Assembly (NCBI GenBank): GCA_025934635.1
Contig: JAICWX010000063.1
Location: 1 to 33,886, forward strand
Length of the DNA stretch: 33,886 nt
Direction: 5' to 3'
DNA from: Streptosporangiaceae bacterium
GTDB taxonomy: Bacteria > Actinomycetota > Actinomycetes > Streptosporangiales > Streptosporangiaceae
Below are positions 7,318-14,841 of this stretch, piece by piece. Numbering within the stretch: the first letter of the stretch is position 1; every line of letters starts with the position of its first letter. The position numbers and the translations under genes were made by a program. Below the pieces are notes generated by a model, which saw only the letters and a list, made by a program, of their open reading frames with translations, searched no databases and was not told where the DNA came from.

Positions 7318-7353
7318 CCCGGACATGCCGGGCCAGGCTCCCGCCGGGGCGGG
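7318..7353. terminator. possible terminator between conservon and antiporter operon
   Basis: Directly after the stop codon at 7317, CCCGG-ACATG-CCGGG (7318-7332) forms a short hairpin. A second small GC hairpin (CCCGC/GCGGG) follows at about 7340-7353. The stems are short and there is no T-run, so this is weak evidence that the two operons are transcribed separately. Confidence 0.35.
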
Positions 7354-7401
7354 CCGCGGTTCGTTAGCATCGGGCCTGATCACTCGCCTGGAGGAGGTTC
7401 C

Positions 7402-7983
7402 ATGCCCGAGCGGAACCAAGCGGGCCAGCGGGAGGCCGCCGCGTCCGGACCGAAGCGGCCGAGCTGGCTGCTCCTGGCGGCAGGCGGCCTGATCTACGCC
7501 GGCATGCTGCTCGGCATGTGGATCGTGCAGGCCGGGACGCCGGACATACAGGACCTGGTCGGAGGGTCGGCGGCGGCCGTGATCGCCGTCGGCGCCGGAT
7601 ACCTCGTCAGCCAGCGAGGCGCGATGGTGCCGAGCGTCCGGCGGGCCGACCTGCGCACGCTGGCGGCCGTGCCGTGGCAGGTGGTGACCGAAACCGGCCA
7701 GGTCTTCGCGCTGGCCGCCCGCAAGGCGGCCGGCCGGCCGGTCCGGCCCGGCGCGCTGTGCACCGTGCCGGTGGATCTCGGGACGGACGCGGGCGACTGG
7801 CCGGCCGCGCGGCGGGAAGCAGTGCTGACCGCGCTGATGTCCGCGGCCCCGAACACGATCGTGATCGACATCGACGCCGACGCCGGTACCGCGCTGGTGC
7901 ACCGGCTGGCCAGCGCCCCTGAGTCCGGTGCCGCGGAATCCAGCGCCGCGGAGCCCGGCGCGCACCCGGCGCCGCCGCGATGA
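7402..7983 (+). CDS. mnhE: Mrp-type cation/proton antiporter subunit E
   Basis: First gene of the antiporter operon, with an excellent GGAGGAGG before the ATG. After a polar start, two membrane helices (WLLLAAGGLIYAGMLLGMWIVQ and VGGSAAAVIAVGAGYLVS) are followed by the soluble MnhE domain (TLAAVPWQVVTETGQVFALA, PNTIVIDIDADAGTALVHRL). Mrp complexes exchange sodium or other cations for protons across the membrane; subunit E is a structural membrane component. At 193 residues it is slightly longer than usual because of an Ala/Glu/Ser-rich tail. Its stop overlaps the next start (ATGA at 7980-7983). Confidence 0.9.
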   Translation: MPERNQAGQREAAASGPKRPSWLLLAAGGLIYAGMLLGMWIVQAGTPDIQDLVGGSAAAVIAVGAGYLVSQRGAMVPSVRRADLRTLAAVPWQVVTETGQVFALAARKAAGRPVRPGALCTVPVDLGTDAGDWPAARREAVLTALMSAAPNTIVIDIDADAGTALVHRLASAPESGAAESSAAEPGAHPAPPR

Positions 7984-8231
7984 CCTGGTATCTCGCCGCG
8001 GCACTGGTGCTCCAGGTAGCGCTGATCCCCTGTGCGTGGGTGTGCTGGCGGTTCGACGCCGAGCACCGGATCGTCGCCCTGGGACTGGCCGGCACGGTCC
8101 AGGCGCTGGCCATCCTGTGCCTGGCCGTCGGGTACCGCGAATCCGGGCTGGCGTCGCTGGCGGTGGTGCTGGCCGCGCTGTCCAGCGGCGGCTCGGTGGC
8201 CTTCGCCCGGTTCCTGGAGCGATGGCTGTGA
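7980..8231 (+). CDS. mnhF: Mrp-type antiporter subunit F
   Basis: An 83-residue protein with three membrane helices (MTWYLAAALVLQVALIPCAWV, RIVALGLAGTVQALAILCLAV, GLASLAVVLAALSSGGSVAFA) ending in RFLERWL. Size, helix count and position between E and G identify MnhF/MrpF. It overlaps the E gene by 4 nt, and its last bases contain the start of G. The sequence lacks the longer loops seen in some F subunits. Confidence 0.85.
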   Translation: MTWYLAAALVLQVALIPCAWVCWRFDAEHRIVALGLAGTVQALAILCLAVGYRESGLASLAVVLAALSSGGSVAFARFLERWL

Positions 8232-8560
8232 CCGGGGTCGTCTCGGCCGTCCTGCTGGTGGCCGGGCTGGTGATCGTGGTGGGCTCGTGCGTGGGGATGG
8301 CCGTGCTCGACGACCCGCTGGACCGGATGCACCTGACCACCCCGGCCGCGATGCTCGGCTCGACCGGGATCTGCGCCTCGATCGTGGTGCGCGAAGGCCT
8401 GTCCGCGTCCGGGCTGGCCGCCATCGGCGTCGCCGTCATCCTGATCACCGTCAACCCGCTGGCCGGCCACGCCGTCGCCCGCGCCGTCGCGATCCGGCGC
8501 GGCGCCACCTGGTCGGACCGGCAGGACGAGGTCACCGGCGCTCCGGAGGAGGAGCAGTGA
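8222..8560 (+). CDS. mnhG: Mrp-type antiporter subunit G
   Basis: A 112-residue protein with three helices and the MnhG signature DPLDRMHLTTPAAMLGSTG between helices 1 and 2. The last segment is cytoplasmic and charged. The start ATG at 8222 lies inside the end of the F gene, with GGAG just upstream, a 10-nt overlap. Longer in-frame readings upstream only run through the F gene in another frame. The stop overlaps the GTG of the next gene. Confidence 0.9.
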   Translation: MAVTGVVSAVLLVAGLVIVVGSCVGMAVLDDPLDRMHLTTPAAMLGSTGICASIVVREGLSASGLAAIGVAVILITVNPLAGHAVARAVAIRRGATWSDRQDEVTGAPEEEQ

Positions 8561-8799
8561 GCGAGGCGATCATCGCGGTCGCGCTGGTCTGGGTGGCCGC
8601 GTCGGGCACGGCCGTGGTCCTGACCAGGGACCCGCTGCGGCAGGCGTTCGTGGCCGGGTTCTTCGGGCTGGCGCTGGCCTTTTTCTACCTCTCCGTGCAG
8701 GCCGGAGACGTGGCGCTGTCGCAGATCGTGGTGGGCGCCATCGCGCTGCCGCTGATCGTGCTGCTGGCCATGGCCAAGGTGCGGAAGGACCGCGAATGA
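8557..8799 (+). CDS. DUF4040 (MbhD/MrpA C-terminal-like) antiporter subunit
   Basis: An 80-residue, three-helix protein: AIIAVALVWVAASGTAVVLT, DPLRQAFVAGFFGLALAFFYLSVQAGDVALSQIVVGAIALPLIVLLAMAKV. The DVALSQIVVGA stretch is characteristic of DUF4040, which corresponds to MbhD of membrane-bound hydrogenases and to a C-terminal piece of MrpA. The GTG start at 8557 overlaps the G gene stop and has GGAGGAG upstream. Here this MrpA piece stands alone instead of forming part of a large MrpA. Confidence 0.85.
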   Translation: MSEAIIAVALVWVAASGTAVVLTRDPLRQAFVAGFFGLALAFFYLSVQAGDVALSQIVVGAIALPLIVLLAMAKVRKDRE

Positions 8800-9560
8800 G
8801 CCGCCGCGCCCGCCTGATGTTCTTCGCGGTGGCCGCGGCCGCGCTGGCGGTGACCCTGGGAGTCGGCCTGGCCGGCCTGCCGTCGTTCGGCAGCCAGGTC
8901 AGCGCCTACGCCCGGATGCTCAACGCGGTGTCCGGACCGCAGCGGCACGTGACCGACGTGGTGTCGGCCATCACCTTCGACTACCGCGGCATCGACACCC
9001 TGTTCGAGGAGTTCATCCTGCTCGCCGCGGTGACCGGGATCTCGGTGCTGCTGCGGCCGCTCAGCGACGAGACCCGCGAGCTGCCCGAGGACAAGGCGCC
9101 GGACCGGACGATCCCGCCGCCGAGCCCGGCGGTGTGGCTGCTGGCGGTGTTCCTCAGCTCGCTGCTGGTGCTGACCGGCCTGGAGACGGTCACGCACGGC
9201 ACGCTCACCCCGGGTGGCGGGTTCCAGGGCGGCGTCATCTTGGCCAGCGCCCTGTACGTGGTCTACCTGGGCACCAATTACCGGACGGTCGAGCGCTACC
9301 AGCCGGACGCGCTGCTGGAGTCGTCCGACGGGGTGGGCGCCTTCGGGTACGTGTTCATCGGGCTGCTCGGCCTGATGGCCGGCGACGTCTTCCTCACCAA
9401 CGTCGTCGGCCTGGGCGTCACCGGGAACCCGATCTCGGGCGGCACCATCCCGCTGCTGAACCTGACCGTCGGCCTGGAGGTGGCGGGCGGGTTCGCCATC
9501 CTGGCGTCGGAGTTCCTGGACCAGACCGCGGTCATCCGCACGAAAACGGGGCAGCGATGA
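8796..9560 (+). CDS. mnhB: antiporter subunit B with N-terminal MbhE-like part
   Basis: A 254-residue protein. Residues 1-90 contain a first helix, then QRHVTDVVSAITFDYRGIDTLFEEFILLAAVTGISVLL, which is typical of MbhE (a hydrogenase/MrpA C-terminal subunit). From about residue 108 follows MnhB: TGLETVTHGTLTPGGGFQGGVILASALYVVYL, with the diagnostic TPGGGFQGG, and several more helices. In classic Mrp operons the MbhE-like part belongs to MrpA; here it is joined to MnhB. Start and stop overlap the neighbouring genes by 4 nt each. Confidence 0.9.
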   Translation: MSRRARLMFFAVAAAALAVTLGVGLAGLPSFGSQVSAYARMLNAVSGPQRHVTDVVSAITFDYRGIDTLFEEFILLAAVTGISVLLRPLSDETRELPEDKAPDRTIPPPSPAVWLLAVFLSSLLVLTGLETVTHGTLTPGGGFQGGVILASALYVVYLGTNYRTVERYQPDALLESSDGVGAFGYVFIGLLGLMAGDVFLTNVVGLGVTGNPISGGTIPLLNLTVGLEVAGGFAILASEFLDQTAVIRTKTGQR

Positions 9561-9904
9561 GCGTCCTGGCCTACGGCGTCGTCGCCTGGCTCTTCCTGGT
9601 CGGCATCTACGGCGTCGTCACCAGCCGTAACCTCATCCACCTGGTGGTCTGCGTGTCGGTGGCGCAGTCCGCCACCGACGTCCTGCTGCTGGAGATCGGC
9701 TACCGCACCGGCGGCCACGCCCCGGTGTTCGTCGACCTGCCCCCCCACCCCGGCCCGGCCGTGGACGCGGTCATGCAGGCGCTCGCGCTCACCGACGTGG
9801 TGGTCGGGGCCGCGGTCACCGCCCTGCTGATGGCGCTGGCCGTGCAGGTGCACAAGCGGGCCGGGACGCTGGATCCCGACGAGCTCCGGGCGACCAGGGA
9901 GTGA
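9557..9904 (+). CDS. mnhC: Mrp-type antiporter subunit C (NuoK-like)
   Basis: A 115-residue NuoK-like subunit with three helices: LAYGVVAWLFLVGIYGVV, RNLIHLVVCVSVAQSATDVLLLEIGY and MQALALTDVVVGAAVTALLMALAVQVHKR. The pattern DAVMQALALTDVVVGAAVTA is the MnhC/NuoK signature. In the complex it lies between B and D in the proton path. Start (ATGA at 9557) and stop (GTGA at 9901) overlap its neighbours. Confidence 0.9.
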   Translation: MSVLAYGVVAWLFLVGIYGVVTSRNLIHLVVCVSVAQSATDVLLLEIGYRTGGHAPVFVDLPPHPGPAVDAVMQALALTDVVVGAAVTALLMALAVQVHKRAGTLDPDELRATRE

Positions 9905-11817
9905 CCGGCGTGGGCCTCGTGTCGACGAACGTGCTGCTGCCCCTGTCAGCCGCGGTCCCGCTGGGCGGGGCGGCCGTGCTGGCCGGGTTCAGCTGGCTGC
10001 TGCCGCGGCGGGTCCGGGACCTGATCGCCATCGCGGTCGCGCTCGCCACCACCGCCATGACCCTGATCCTGGTAGCCGCCAGCGCCGGCCACCCGATGAT
10101 CTACTGGTTCTCCGGCTGGCGTCCGTCGCACGGCATGGTCATCGGGATCGACTACGCGGCCGGGCCTCTGGGCGCGGGCATGGCGTCCCTGGCCGGGGTG
10201 CTGGCCAGCGCGGCCCTGGTCTACTGCTGGCGGTACTTCGACAGCGCCCGGGGCCGCCACCACGCCCTGATCCTGATCTTCCTGGCCGCCAGCGTGGACT
10301 TCTGCCTGACCGGGGACCTGTTCAACTTGTTCGTCGCGTTCGAGCTGGTCGCGGTGACCGCCTTCGTGCTCACCGGCTACAACGCCGGGAATCCGGCGCC
10401 GCTGCAGGGCGCGATCAGCTTCGCCGTCACCAACAGCCTCGGCGGCATGACCGTCCTGATGGGCGTCGGGTTCCTGTACGCGCGGACCGGCTCGCTGAAC
10501 CTGGCCCAGATCGGCCAGGCGCTGGCCGGGCGGCACGCCGACGGGCTCGTCGTGGTGGCGTTCGCGCTGCTGACCGGCGGCTTCCTGGTCAAGGCGGCGG
10601 TCGTCCCGTTCCACTTCTGGCTGCCCGACGCCTACGGCTCGGCCCCGACCCCGGTGTGCGTGCTGTTCGCCGGGGTGATGAGCGAGCTCGGGCTGTTCGC
10701 CGTGATCCGGGTGTGGGACACCGTCTTCTCCGGCCTGGCCGGCGGGGTCGGCCCGCGGATGCGGGCGGTGCTGGTCGGACTGGGGATCGTCACCGCGATC
10801 GTCGGGGCGGTGATGGCACTGGCCCAGACCCACCTCAAGCGGATGCTGGCTTTCGTCACCATGAGCCACCTGGGTATCTACCTGATCGGGGCCGGCCTGC
10901 TGACCCCGCTCGGCCTGGCCGGCGCGTCGCTGCTGGTGATCGGTGACGGCCTGGCCAAGTCGGCGTTGTTCCTCGGGGCCGGCGTCGTGCAGCACCAGCG
11001 GGCCAGCGTCAGCGAGCTCAAGCTGCACGGCCGCGGCCGCGGGCTGGCGGTCACCGGCGTCACCGTCGTGCTGGGCGCGCTGGTCCTGGCCGACCTGCCG
11101 CCCTTCGTGTCCTCGGCCGGGCACGCGCTGCTGGTGGACGCGGCGGACGAGGCGGGCATGCCGTGGATGGAGCTCGTGATCGCGCTATCGGTGATCTTGT
11201 CCAGCGGCGCCGTGCTGCGGGCGGCGGGGCGGATCTGGCTGGGCTGGGGGTCGCGCGAGAGCTCCCGGCCGGACACGGGTACCGCCGACGACCCCGGGGA
11301 AGAGGGCGAGGACCAGTCCGACACGGCCGGTAGGGAAGGCAAGCCCGGGGCGGCCGAAGGTCGCGACGGGCGGGAGCGGTCGGGGCGGCGCAAGCGCGTG
11401 CCGCTGACCATGGTGCTGCCGCCGCTGGCACTGCTCGCGATCGGGCTCGGGCTCGGGCTGGCGTCCGGCATCGAGGAACACGCGGTGGCGGCCGCGGCGG
11501 CCTTCTCGGACCGCGCGTCCTACGCGGCGGGGGTGCTCGGTATCCACGGCAGCCCGATCCCCCCGAAGGGCCCGGCCGTCCCGGCCTCGGCGGCGATGTC
11601 CGCGGGCGGCGTGCTCACCGACCTGGGCCAGGTGCTGGTCGCGCTGGCGGTAGCGGGCATCGCCCTGAACCGGCGGGCGCACGGGCTGCGCCGGGTGCTG
11701 ACGGCCGGCACCGGATGGCTGCGCCGTCTGCACAGCGGCCTCGTCGGCGATCAGGTCACCTGGCTGGCGGCCGGCCTGGCCCTGCTCGCCGCCCTCGGCG
11801 GGGCGGCGCTGCACTGA
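9901..11817 (+). CDS. mnhD: Mrp-type antiporter subunit D (NuoL/M/N-like)
   Basis: A 638-residue proton-channel subunit and the only large NuoL/M/N-like protein of the operon. The key glutamate sits in LFNLFVAFELVAVTAFVLTGY and the key lysine in GGFLVKAAVVPFHFWLPDAY; KRMLAFVTMSHLGIYLIG follows. Homologues are about 500 residues. The extra length is a charged insert of about 50 residues (around 449-498, rich in E, D, G and R) between late helices, plus a C-terminal extension with one or two helices. GTG start overlapping the C gene stop. It is the last gene of the operon and is followed by a perfect palindrome. Confidence 0.9.
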   Translation: MTGVGLVSTNVLLPLSAAVPLGGAAVLAGFSWLLPRRVRDLIAIAVALATTAMTLILVAASAGHPMIYWFSGWRPSHGMVIGIDYAAGPLGAGMASLAGVLASAALVYCWRYFDSARGRHHALILIFLAASVDFCLTGDLFNLFVAFELVAVTAFVLTGYNAGNPAPLQGAISFAVTNSLGGMTVLMGVGFLYARTGSLNLAQIGQALAGRHADGLVVVAFALLTGGFLVKAAVVPFHFWLPDAYGSAPTPVCVLFAGVMSELGLFAVIRVWDTVFSGLAGGVGPRMRAVLVGLGIVTAIVGAVMALAQTHLKRMLAFVTMSHLGIYLIGAGLLTPLGLAGASLLVIGDGLAKSALFLGAGVVQHQRASVSELKLHGRGRGLAVTGVTVVLGALVLADLPPFVSSAGHALLVDAADEAGMPWMELVIALSVILSSGAVLRAAGRIWLGWGSRESSRPDTGTADDPGEEGEDQSDTAGREGKPGAAEGRDGRERSGRRKRVPLTMVLPPLALLAIGLGLGLASGIEEHAVAAAAAFSDRASYAAGVLGIHGSPIPPKGPAVPASAAMSAGGVLTDLGQVLVALAVAGIALNRRAHGLRRVLTAGTGWLRRLHSGLVGDQVTWLAAGLALLAALGGAALH

Positions 11818-11854
11818 ACGGAGCTGGGCTGGCCGGCGTCCCGCAGCCGGGCCG

Positions 11855-11878
11855 CCCGCGTCAGCCGGCTGACGCGGG
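11855..11878. terminator. 24-bp perfect palindrome between convergent genes
   Basis: The half-site CCCGCGTCAGCC is followed directly by its exact reverse complement, giving a 24-bp palindrome. It overlaps the last codons and the stop (11861-11863) of the leftward sigma factor gene and lies 38 nt after the antiporter operon. The position between convergent genes suggests a bidirectional terminator; a protein-binding site is possible. Confidence 0.5.
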
Positions 11879-12874
11879 GAGCGACTCGGACAGCCCGAAC
11901 CGCGGGTACAGCTCGTCGACATGGAACCGGGTGACGGCGCGGATCCGCGCGCCGTCCAGGCCGAGGACGAACAGGCCGCCGGGCCGGGCCGTCCCGCCCG
12001 GCGGGCCGATGTAGCTGGCCAGGGCGGGCTGGGTGTTGGCCCGGACGGCCACGAACTGGATCCGGCGGTCGCCGCGGAAGCCGAAGCTGGCCTGCAGGAA
12101 GGACCGGATCGCGGGGTGGCCGCGGTACTCGTGCGGGGCCGGCGGCATCGATAGCCAGGCCTCGTCGGTGAGCAGCGCGATCACGCCGTCGATGTCGGCG
12201 GCGACGTAGGCATCGGCGAACCGGCGGGCCACCGCGCGTTCATCTGGAGAAGGCAGCCGGTGCCCGGCGCCGCCGGACTCGTCGCGGCTGCGGTCCAGGG
12301 CGGCCCGGGCCCGCTGCAGAGTCCCCTTGACCGCGACCGGGCTGGTCCCGAGCATGGCGGCCGTCTCCTCGGCCGGGTAGCCGAGCACGTCGCGGAGCAC
12401 GAGCGTGGCCGCCTGCCGGGGCGGCAGGCGCTGCAGCCCGGCCACGAAGGCCAGCTCGATCGCCTCGGTGGCCTGGTACCTGGCCTCCGGGCCCGGCGCG
12501 GTGTCGGCGATACCCTCGAGCAGCGCGTCCGGGTACGGCTGGAGCCAGGTGATCTCGCCGCGCCGGGTGGGTTCCGGCGGCTGGAACGGCGGCACCGGGC
12601 TGGCCGGGATGCGCCGCCCGGCCGCACGCAGCGCGTTGAGGCACTGGTTGGTCGCGATGCGGTACAGCCACGTGCGCAGCGACGACCGCTGCTGGAAGCC
12701 GGGCAGCCCCCGCCAGGCGGCCAGCAGCGTCTCCTGCAGCAGGTCCTCGGCGTCGGCCAGCGAACCGGTCAGCCGGTAGCAGTGCACCTGCAGTTCCCGG
12801 CGGTAGGGCTCGACCAGGGCGCGGAACGCCGGTTCCTCGCCGGCCCGGGCGCGTTCCAGGATGGCCTGCTCCAC
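11861..12874 (-). CDS. ECF sigma factor with C-terminal SnoaL-like domain (SigX5/TIGR02960-like)
   Basis: A 337-residue sigma factor. Region 2 is clear: PAFRALVEPYRRELQVHCYRLTGSLADAEDLLQETLLAAWRG, then the RTWLYRIATNQCLN helix. Region 4 contains LPPRQAATLVLRDVLGYPAEETAAMLGTSPVAVKGTLQRARAAL. From about residue 205 a SnoaL/NTF2-like domain follows (FADAYVAADIDGVIALLTDEAWLSMPP, then SYIGPPGG and FVLGLDGARI). Such tails replace an anti-sigma factor and tune activity in several ECF groups. A GTG at 12874 is used; an in-frame ATG at 12901 is equally possible, and neither has a good ribosome-binding site. It is divergent from a SnoaL-like gene, a likely target. Confidence 0.88.
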   Translation of the reverse strand: MEQAILERARAGEEPAFRALVEPYRRELQVHCYRLTGSLADAEDLLQETLLAAWRGLPGFQQRSSLRTWLYRIATNQCLNALRAAGRRIPASPVPPFQPPEPTRRGEITWLQPYPDALLEGIADTAPGPEARYQATEAIELAFVAGLQRLPPRQAATLVLRDVLGYPAEETAAMLGTSPVAVKGTLQRARAALDRSRDESGGAGHRLPSPDERAVARRFADAYVAADIDGVIALLTDEAWLSMPPAPHEYRGHPAIRSFLQASFGFRGDRRIQFVAVRANTQPALASYIGPPGGTARPGGLFVLGLDGARIRAVTRFHVDELYPRFGLSESLPASAG

Positions 12875-12980
12875 GAGCCCAGCATGGCATCGCGGGAACA
12901 TCCCGGCCAGCGTTCCGTTCCCGCGCGCCGCGGTGTCTACCTAGATGACGGCAAGCTCCGACGAGAGGAAACAGACCGCC

Positions 12981-13352
12981 ATGATCGAGACCGATAGCCC
13001 CGCGCTGCGCACCGCCCTGGCCTACTTCCACGCGTGGACCGGCCACGACCTGGACCAGGCGATGGAATACATCGCCGCCGACATCGTCTGCGACGCCCCG
13101 GCGGGCCGCCTGGAGGGCCGCGAGGCGTACCTGGGCTTCATGGGCCCGTTCGTCCGGATTCTCACCGGCTCGGAGCTCATCGCGGCGTTCGGCGACGAGA
13201 AGACCGCCGTCGTCGTGTACGACACCGCGACCGTCCCGGTGGCCAGCGCACCCGCCGCCGAGTGCGTCACTGTGGTCGACGGCAAGATCACCCGCAGCCG
13301 GTTCATCTTCGACCGGGCTCCCTTCGACGCCGCCCGCCGGGCGGCGGGCTGA
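12981..13352 (+). CDS. SnoaL-like/NTF2-fold protein
   Basis: A 123-residue single-domain NTF2-fold protein: ALAYFHAWTGHDLDQAMEYIAADIVCDAPAGRLEGREAYLGFMGPFVRI is the typical helix-helix-strand start of SnoaL-like proteins, and VTVVDGKITRSRFIFDRAPF is the end. The family includes cyclases, isomerases and binding proteins, so the substrate cannot be told. The ATG has GAGAGGAA upstream. It is transcribed away from the ECF sigma factor that carries the same kind of fold, with about 80-110 nt between them, suggesting shared control or a common ligand. Confidence 0.8.
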   Translation: MIETDSPALRTALAYFHAWTGHDLDQAMEYIAADIVCDAPAGRLEGREAYLGFMGPFVRILTGSELIAAFGDEKTAVVVYDTATVPVASAPAAECVTVVDGKITRSRFIFDRAPFDAARRAAG

Positions 13353-13377
13353 ACGCCCGGATCGCGGTCATGGCAGC

Positions 13378-13411
13378 GCTGTTCATGCCGGTACGGGGCT
13401 GTTCATGCCGG
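13378..13411. repeat. 14-bp direct repeat between convergent genes
   Basis: GCTGTTCATGCCGG occurs at 13378-13391 and again at 13398-13411, a 20-bp period. It lies between the SnoaL-like gene and the convergent CMD gene stop. No function is evident. Confidence 0.6.
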
Positions 13412-13417
13412 CCCGGG

Positions 13418-13945
13418 TCAGACGTCGGCGAACAGCGGCGCGTCCGGCTCGGGCGCGAGCCGGGTCGCCCGGGCCAGGTAGGAGATCGCCCGGTACCAGC
13501 CGCAGATGAGCAGGGTGTCGATGGCGCCCTCGGTGCCGACCTGGCCGGCCAGGCTGGCCCAGTCGGCGTCGGCCAGGTCGCTGTCGCGGTCCAGCGCGTC
13601 GGCGGCCCGGAGCACCGCGCGGTCGGCCGGGTCGGTCCAGCACGGGTCGTCCGGGTGCCCGCTGGTCACCGAGCGGACCTGCTCGCCGGACAGGGCGGCC
13701 TTGGCCGCGAAGAACCGGACGTGCACGCCCCACTCGTACTCGGCCCCGCACAGCGCGGTGGTGCGCAGGATGAGCAGCTCCCGGTGGCGCAGCGACAGAG
13801 CGCACCACCGGGACAGGTAGTAGCGGCCCCAGCCGGCCACGCCGCGGGCCCGGTCCGGGCGGCGGGCGAGGACCCGGAAGATCCCGAGCGGCGGCCCCAG
13901 CACCTCGAGCGCGGCGGCGGTGCCCTCGTCGTAAGGCGGTGTCAC
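13418..13945 (-). CDS. carboxymuconolactone decarboxylase (CMD/AhpD-like) family protein
   Basis: A 175-residue CMD-family protein: SLRHRELLILRTTALCGAEYEWGVHVRFF is the family core. It has one Cys (in LCGAEYEWGVH) where AhpD peroxidase-type members have CxxC, so a thiol-peroxidase role is unlikely, as in many CMD proteins of this subtype. The C-terminal half has the second helical hairpin (GTEGAIDTLLICGWYRAISYLARAT). GTG start. It is divergent from an HxlR regulator across a 12-bp inverted repeat, so it is the likely target of that regulator. Confidence 0.85.
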   Translation of the reverse strand: MTPPYDEGTAAALEVLGPPLGIFRVLARRPDRARGVAGWGRYYLSRWCALSLRHRELLILRTTALCGAEYEWGVHVRFFAAKAALSGEQVRSVTSGHPDDPCWTDPADRAVLRAADALDRDSDLADADWASLAGQVGTEGAIDTLLICGWYRAISYLARATRLAPEPDAPLFADV

Positions 13946-13976
13946 GGGCTCGGCCCGGGGGCCGTATTCTGGTTCG

Positions 13977-14020
13977 AATTCCGAAGCATGATGCTACGGT
14001 AACACCCTTGCTTCGGAATT
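13977..14020. promoter_or_regulatory. 12-bp inverted repeat operator between CMD and HxlR genes
   Basis: AATTCCGAAGCA (13977-13988) and its exact reverse complement TGCTTCGGAATT (14009-14020) have a centre-to-centre distance of 32 bp, about three helical turns. The site fills the region between two divergent genes, one of which encodes an HxlR regulator. HxlR proteins bind as dimers to such repeats, so autoregulation plus control of the CMD gene is the natural reading. Confidence 0.65.
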
Positions 14021-14045
14021 AGAAGCACGGAAACAGGAGGCGCGG

Positions 14046-14408
14046 ATGACGCAGCCAGAGCCGCCGCGGGCGAGCCAGCCGCAACCCGGCCAGCCGGCTG
14101 GGGAGGCCGGCTCCAGGCGGCCGATCATGGTGCTCCTCGACCTGCTGGGCCGGCGCTGGACGCTGCGCGTGCTCTGGGAACTGCGCGCCGGGCCGGTCCC
14201 CAGCTTCCGGGCGCTGCAGAATCGGTGCGGCGGCGTGTCCTCCAGCGTGCTCACCGACCGGCTCAGCGAACTGCGCGAAGCCGGCATCGTGGAGCGGGCC
14301 GACGACGGCTACCAGCTGTCCGCGCGCGGCGCCGAGCTGGGCAAGACCGTCTTGCAGCTGGCCCGCTGGGCGGCGGACTGGGATCCGCCGGCCGAGCGGC
14401 CGCGCTAG
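14046..14408 (+). CDS. HxlR-family transcriptional regulator
   Basis: A 120-residue winged-helix regulator: IMVLLDLLGRRWTLRVLWELRAGPVPSFRALQNRCGGVSSSVLTDRLSELREAGIVER is the HxlR core, and YQLSARGAELGKTVLQLARWAADW is the wing and last helix. It lacks the N-terminal Cys used by redox-sensing HypR/YodB-type members. The first about 30 residues are Pro/Gln-rich and disordered. AGGAGG at 14034-14040 precedes the ATG. The neighbouring inverted repeat suggests self-control. Confidence 0.9.
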   Translation: MTQPEPPRASQPQPGQPAGEAGSRRPIMVLLDLLGRRWTLRVLWELRAGPVPSFRALQNRCGGVSSSVLTDRLSELREAGIVERADDGYQLSARGAELGKTVLQLARWAADWDPPAERPR

Positions 14409-14678
14409 CTCAGCCGGTCACCACCGTACTCGGCTGGTGCCGGACCGGGAAATTTTACCGAACGGGCGATGAAGCACAGCTCGTCCACGGCATCATGCAG
14501 CCGCTGGGCGAGCCCGGCGTCGCTGCCCGCCGCGATGGTGACCCGCGGGCGCAGCACGACCTCGGTGAAGTTGCCGGACCCGTCGGCGTGCTCGGTCATC
14601 GCGCCGGTCGCGGGTGCCGGCCCCGGTGTTGCCGGTCCAGGTCAGGCTCACGTGGTAGCCATGGTTTCTAGAATCCAT
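14405..14678 (-). pseudogene. OsmC-family protein with internal deletion
   Basis: From the ATG at 14678 the frame gives MDSRNHGYHVSLTWTGNTG, the start of an OsmC-type peroxidase or stress protein. Within about 25 codons it changes frame into the C-terminal part (TEHADGSGNFTEVVLRPRV, then DAVDELCFIARSVKF), which runs to the stop at 14405. Normal members have roughly 70 more residues between these parts, including the first redox Cys of the active site (around QCHML). The junction lies near 14595-14615. The second Cys (ELCFIA) remains. This is a clear internal deletion plus frame change, so the protein is not functional as a peroxidase. A separate product from the internal ATG (14599) is possible but would lack the core fold. 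Confidence 0.75.
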
Positions 14679-14773
14679 GCCAGCCAGGCTGCCGGGTCAG
14701 GGGTATTCGAGGTGGACCATCCGGCGCACCGACGTCCGGCTCGGCGGAGCACAGCGGCTCATCGCCGCGACGG

Positions 14774-14785
14774 TGACCTAGGTCA
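14774..14785. promoter_or_regulatory. perfect 12-bp palindrome upstream of LuxR regulator
   Basis: TGACCTAGGTCA is a perfect palindrome about 55 nt before the TTG of the LuxR-family gene. Its location in the likely promoter and its twofold symmetry suit a dimeric regulator. The binding protein is unknown. Confidence 0.4.
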
Positions 14786-14841
14786 GGGATTAAGATCAAG
14801 TAAGGTTCACGCGTTCCTCGTTTCACTCCCGGAGGGCTCAT

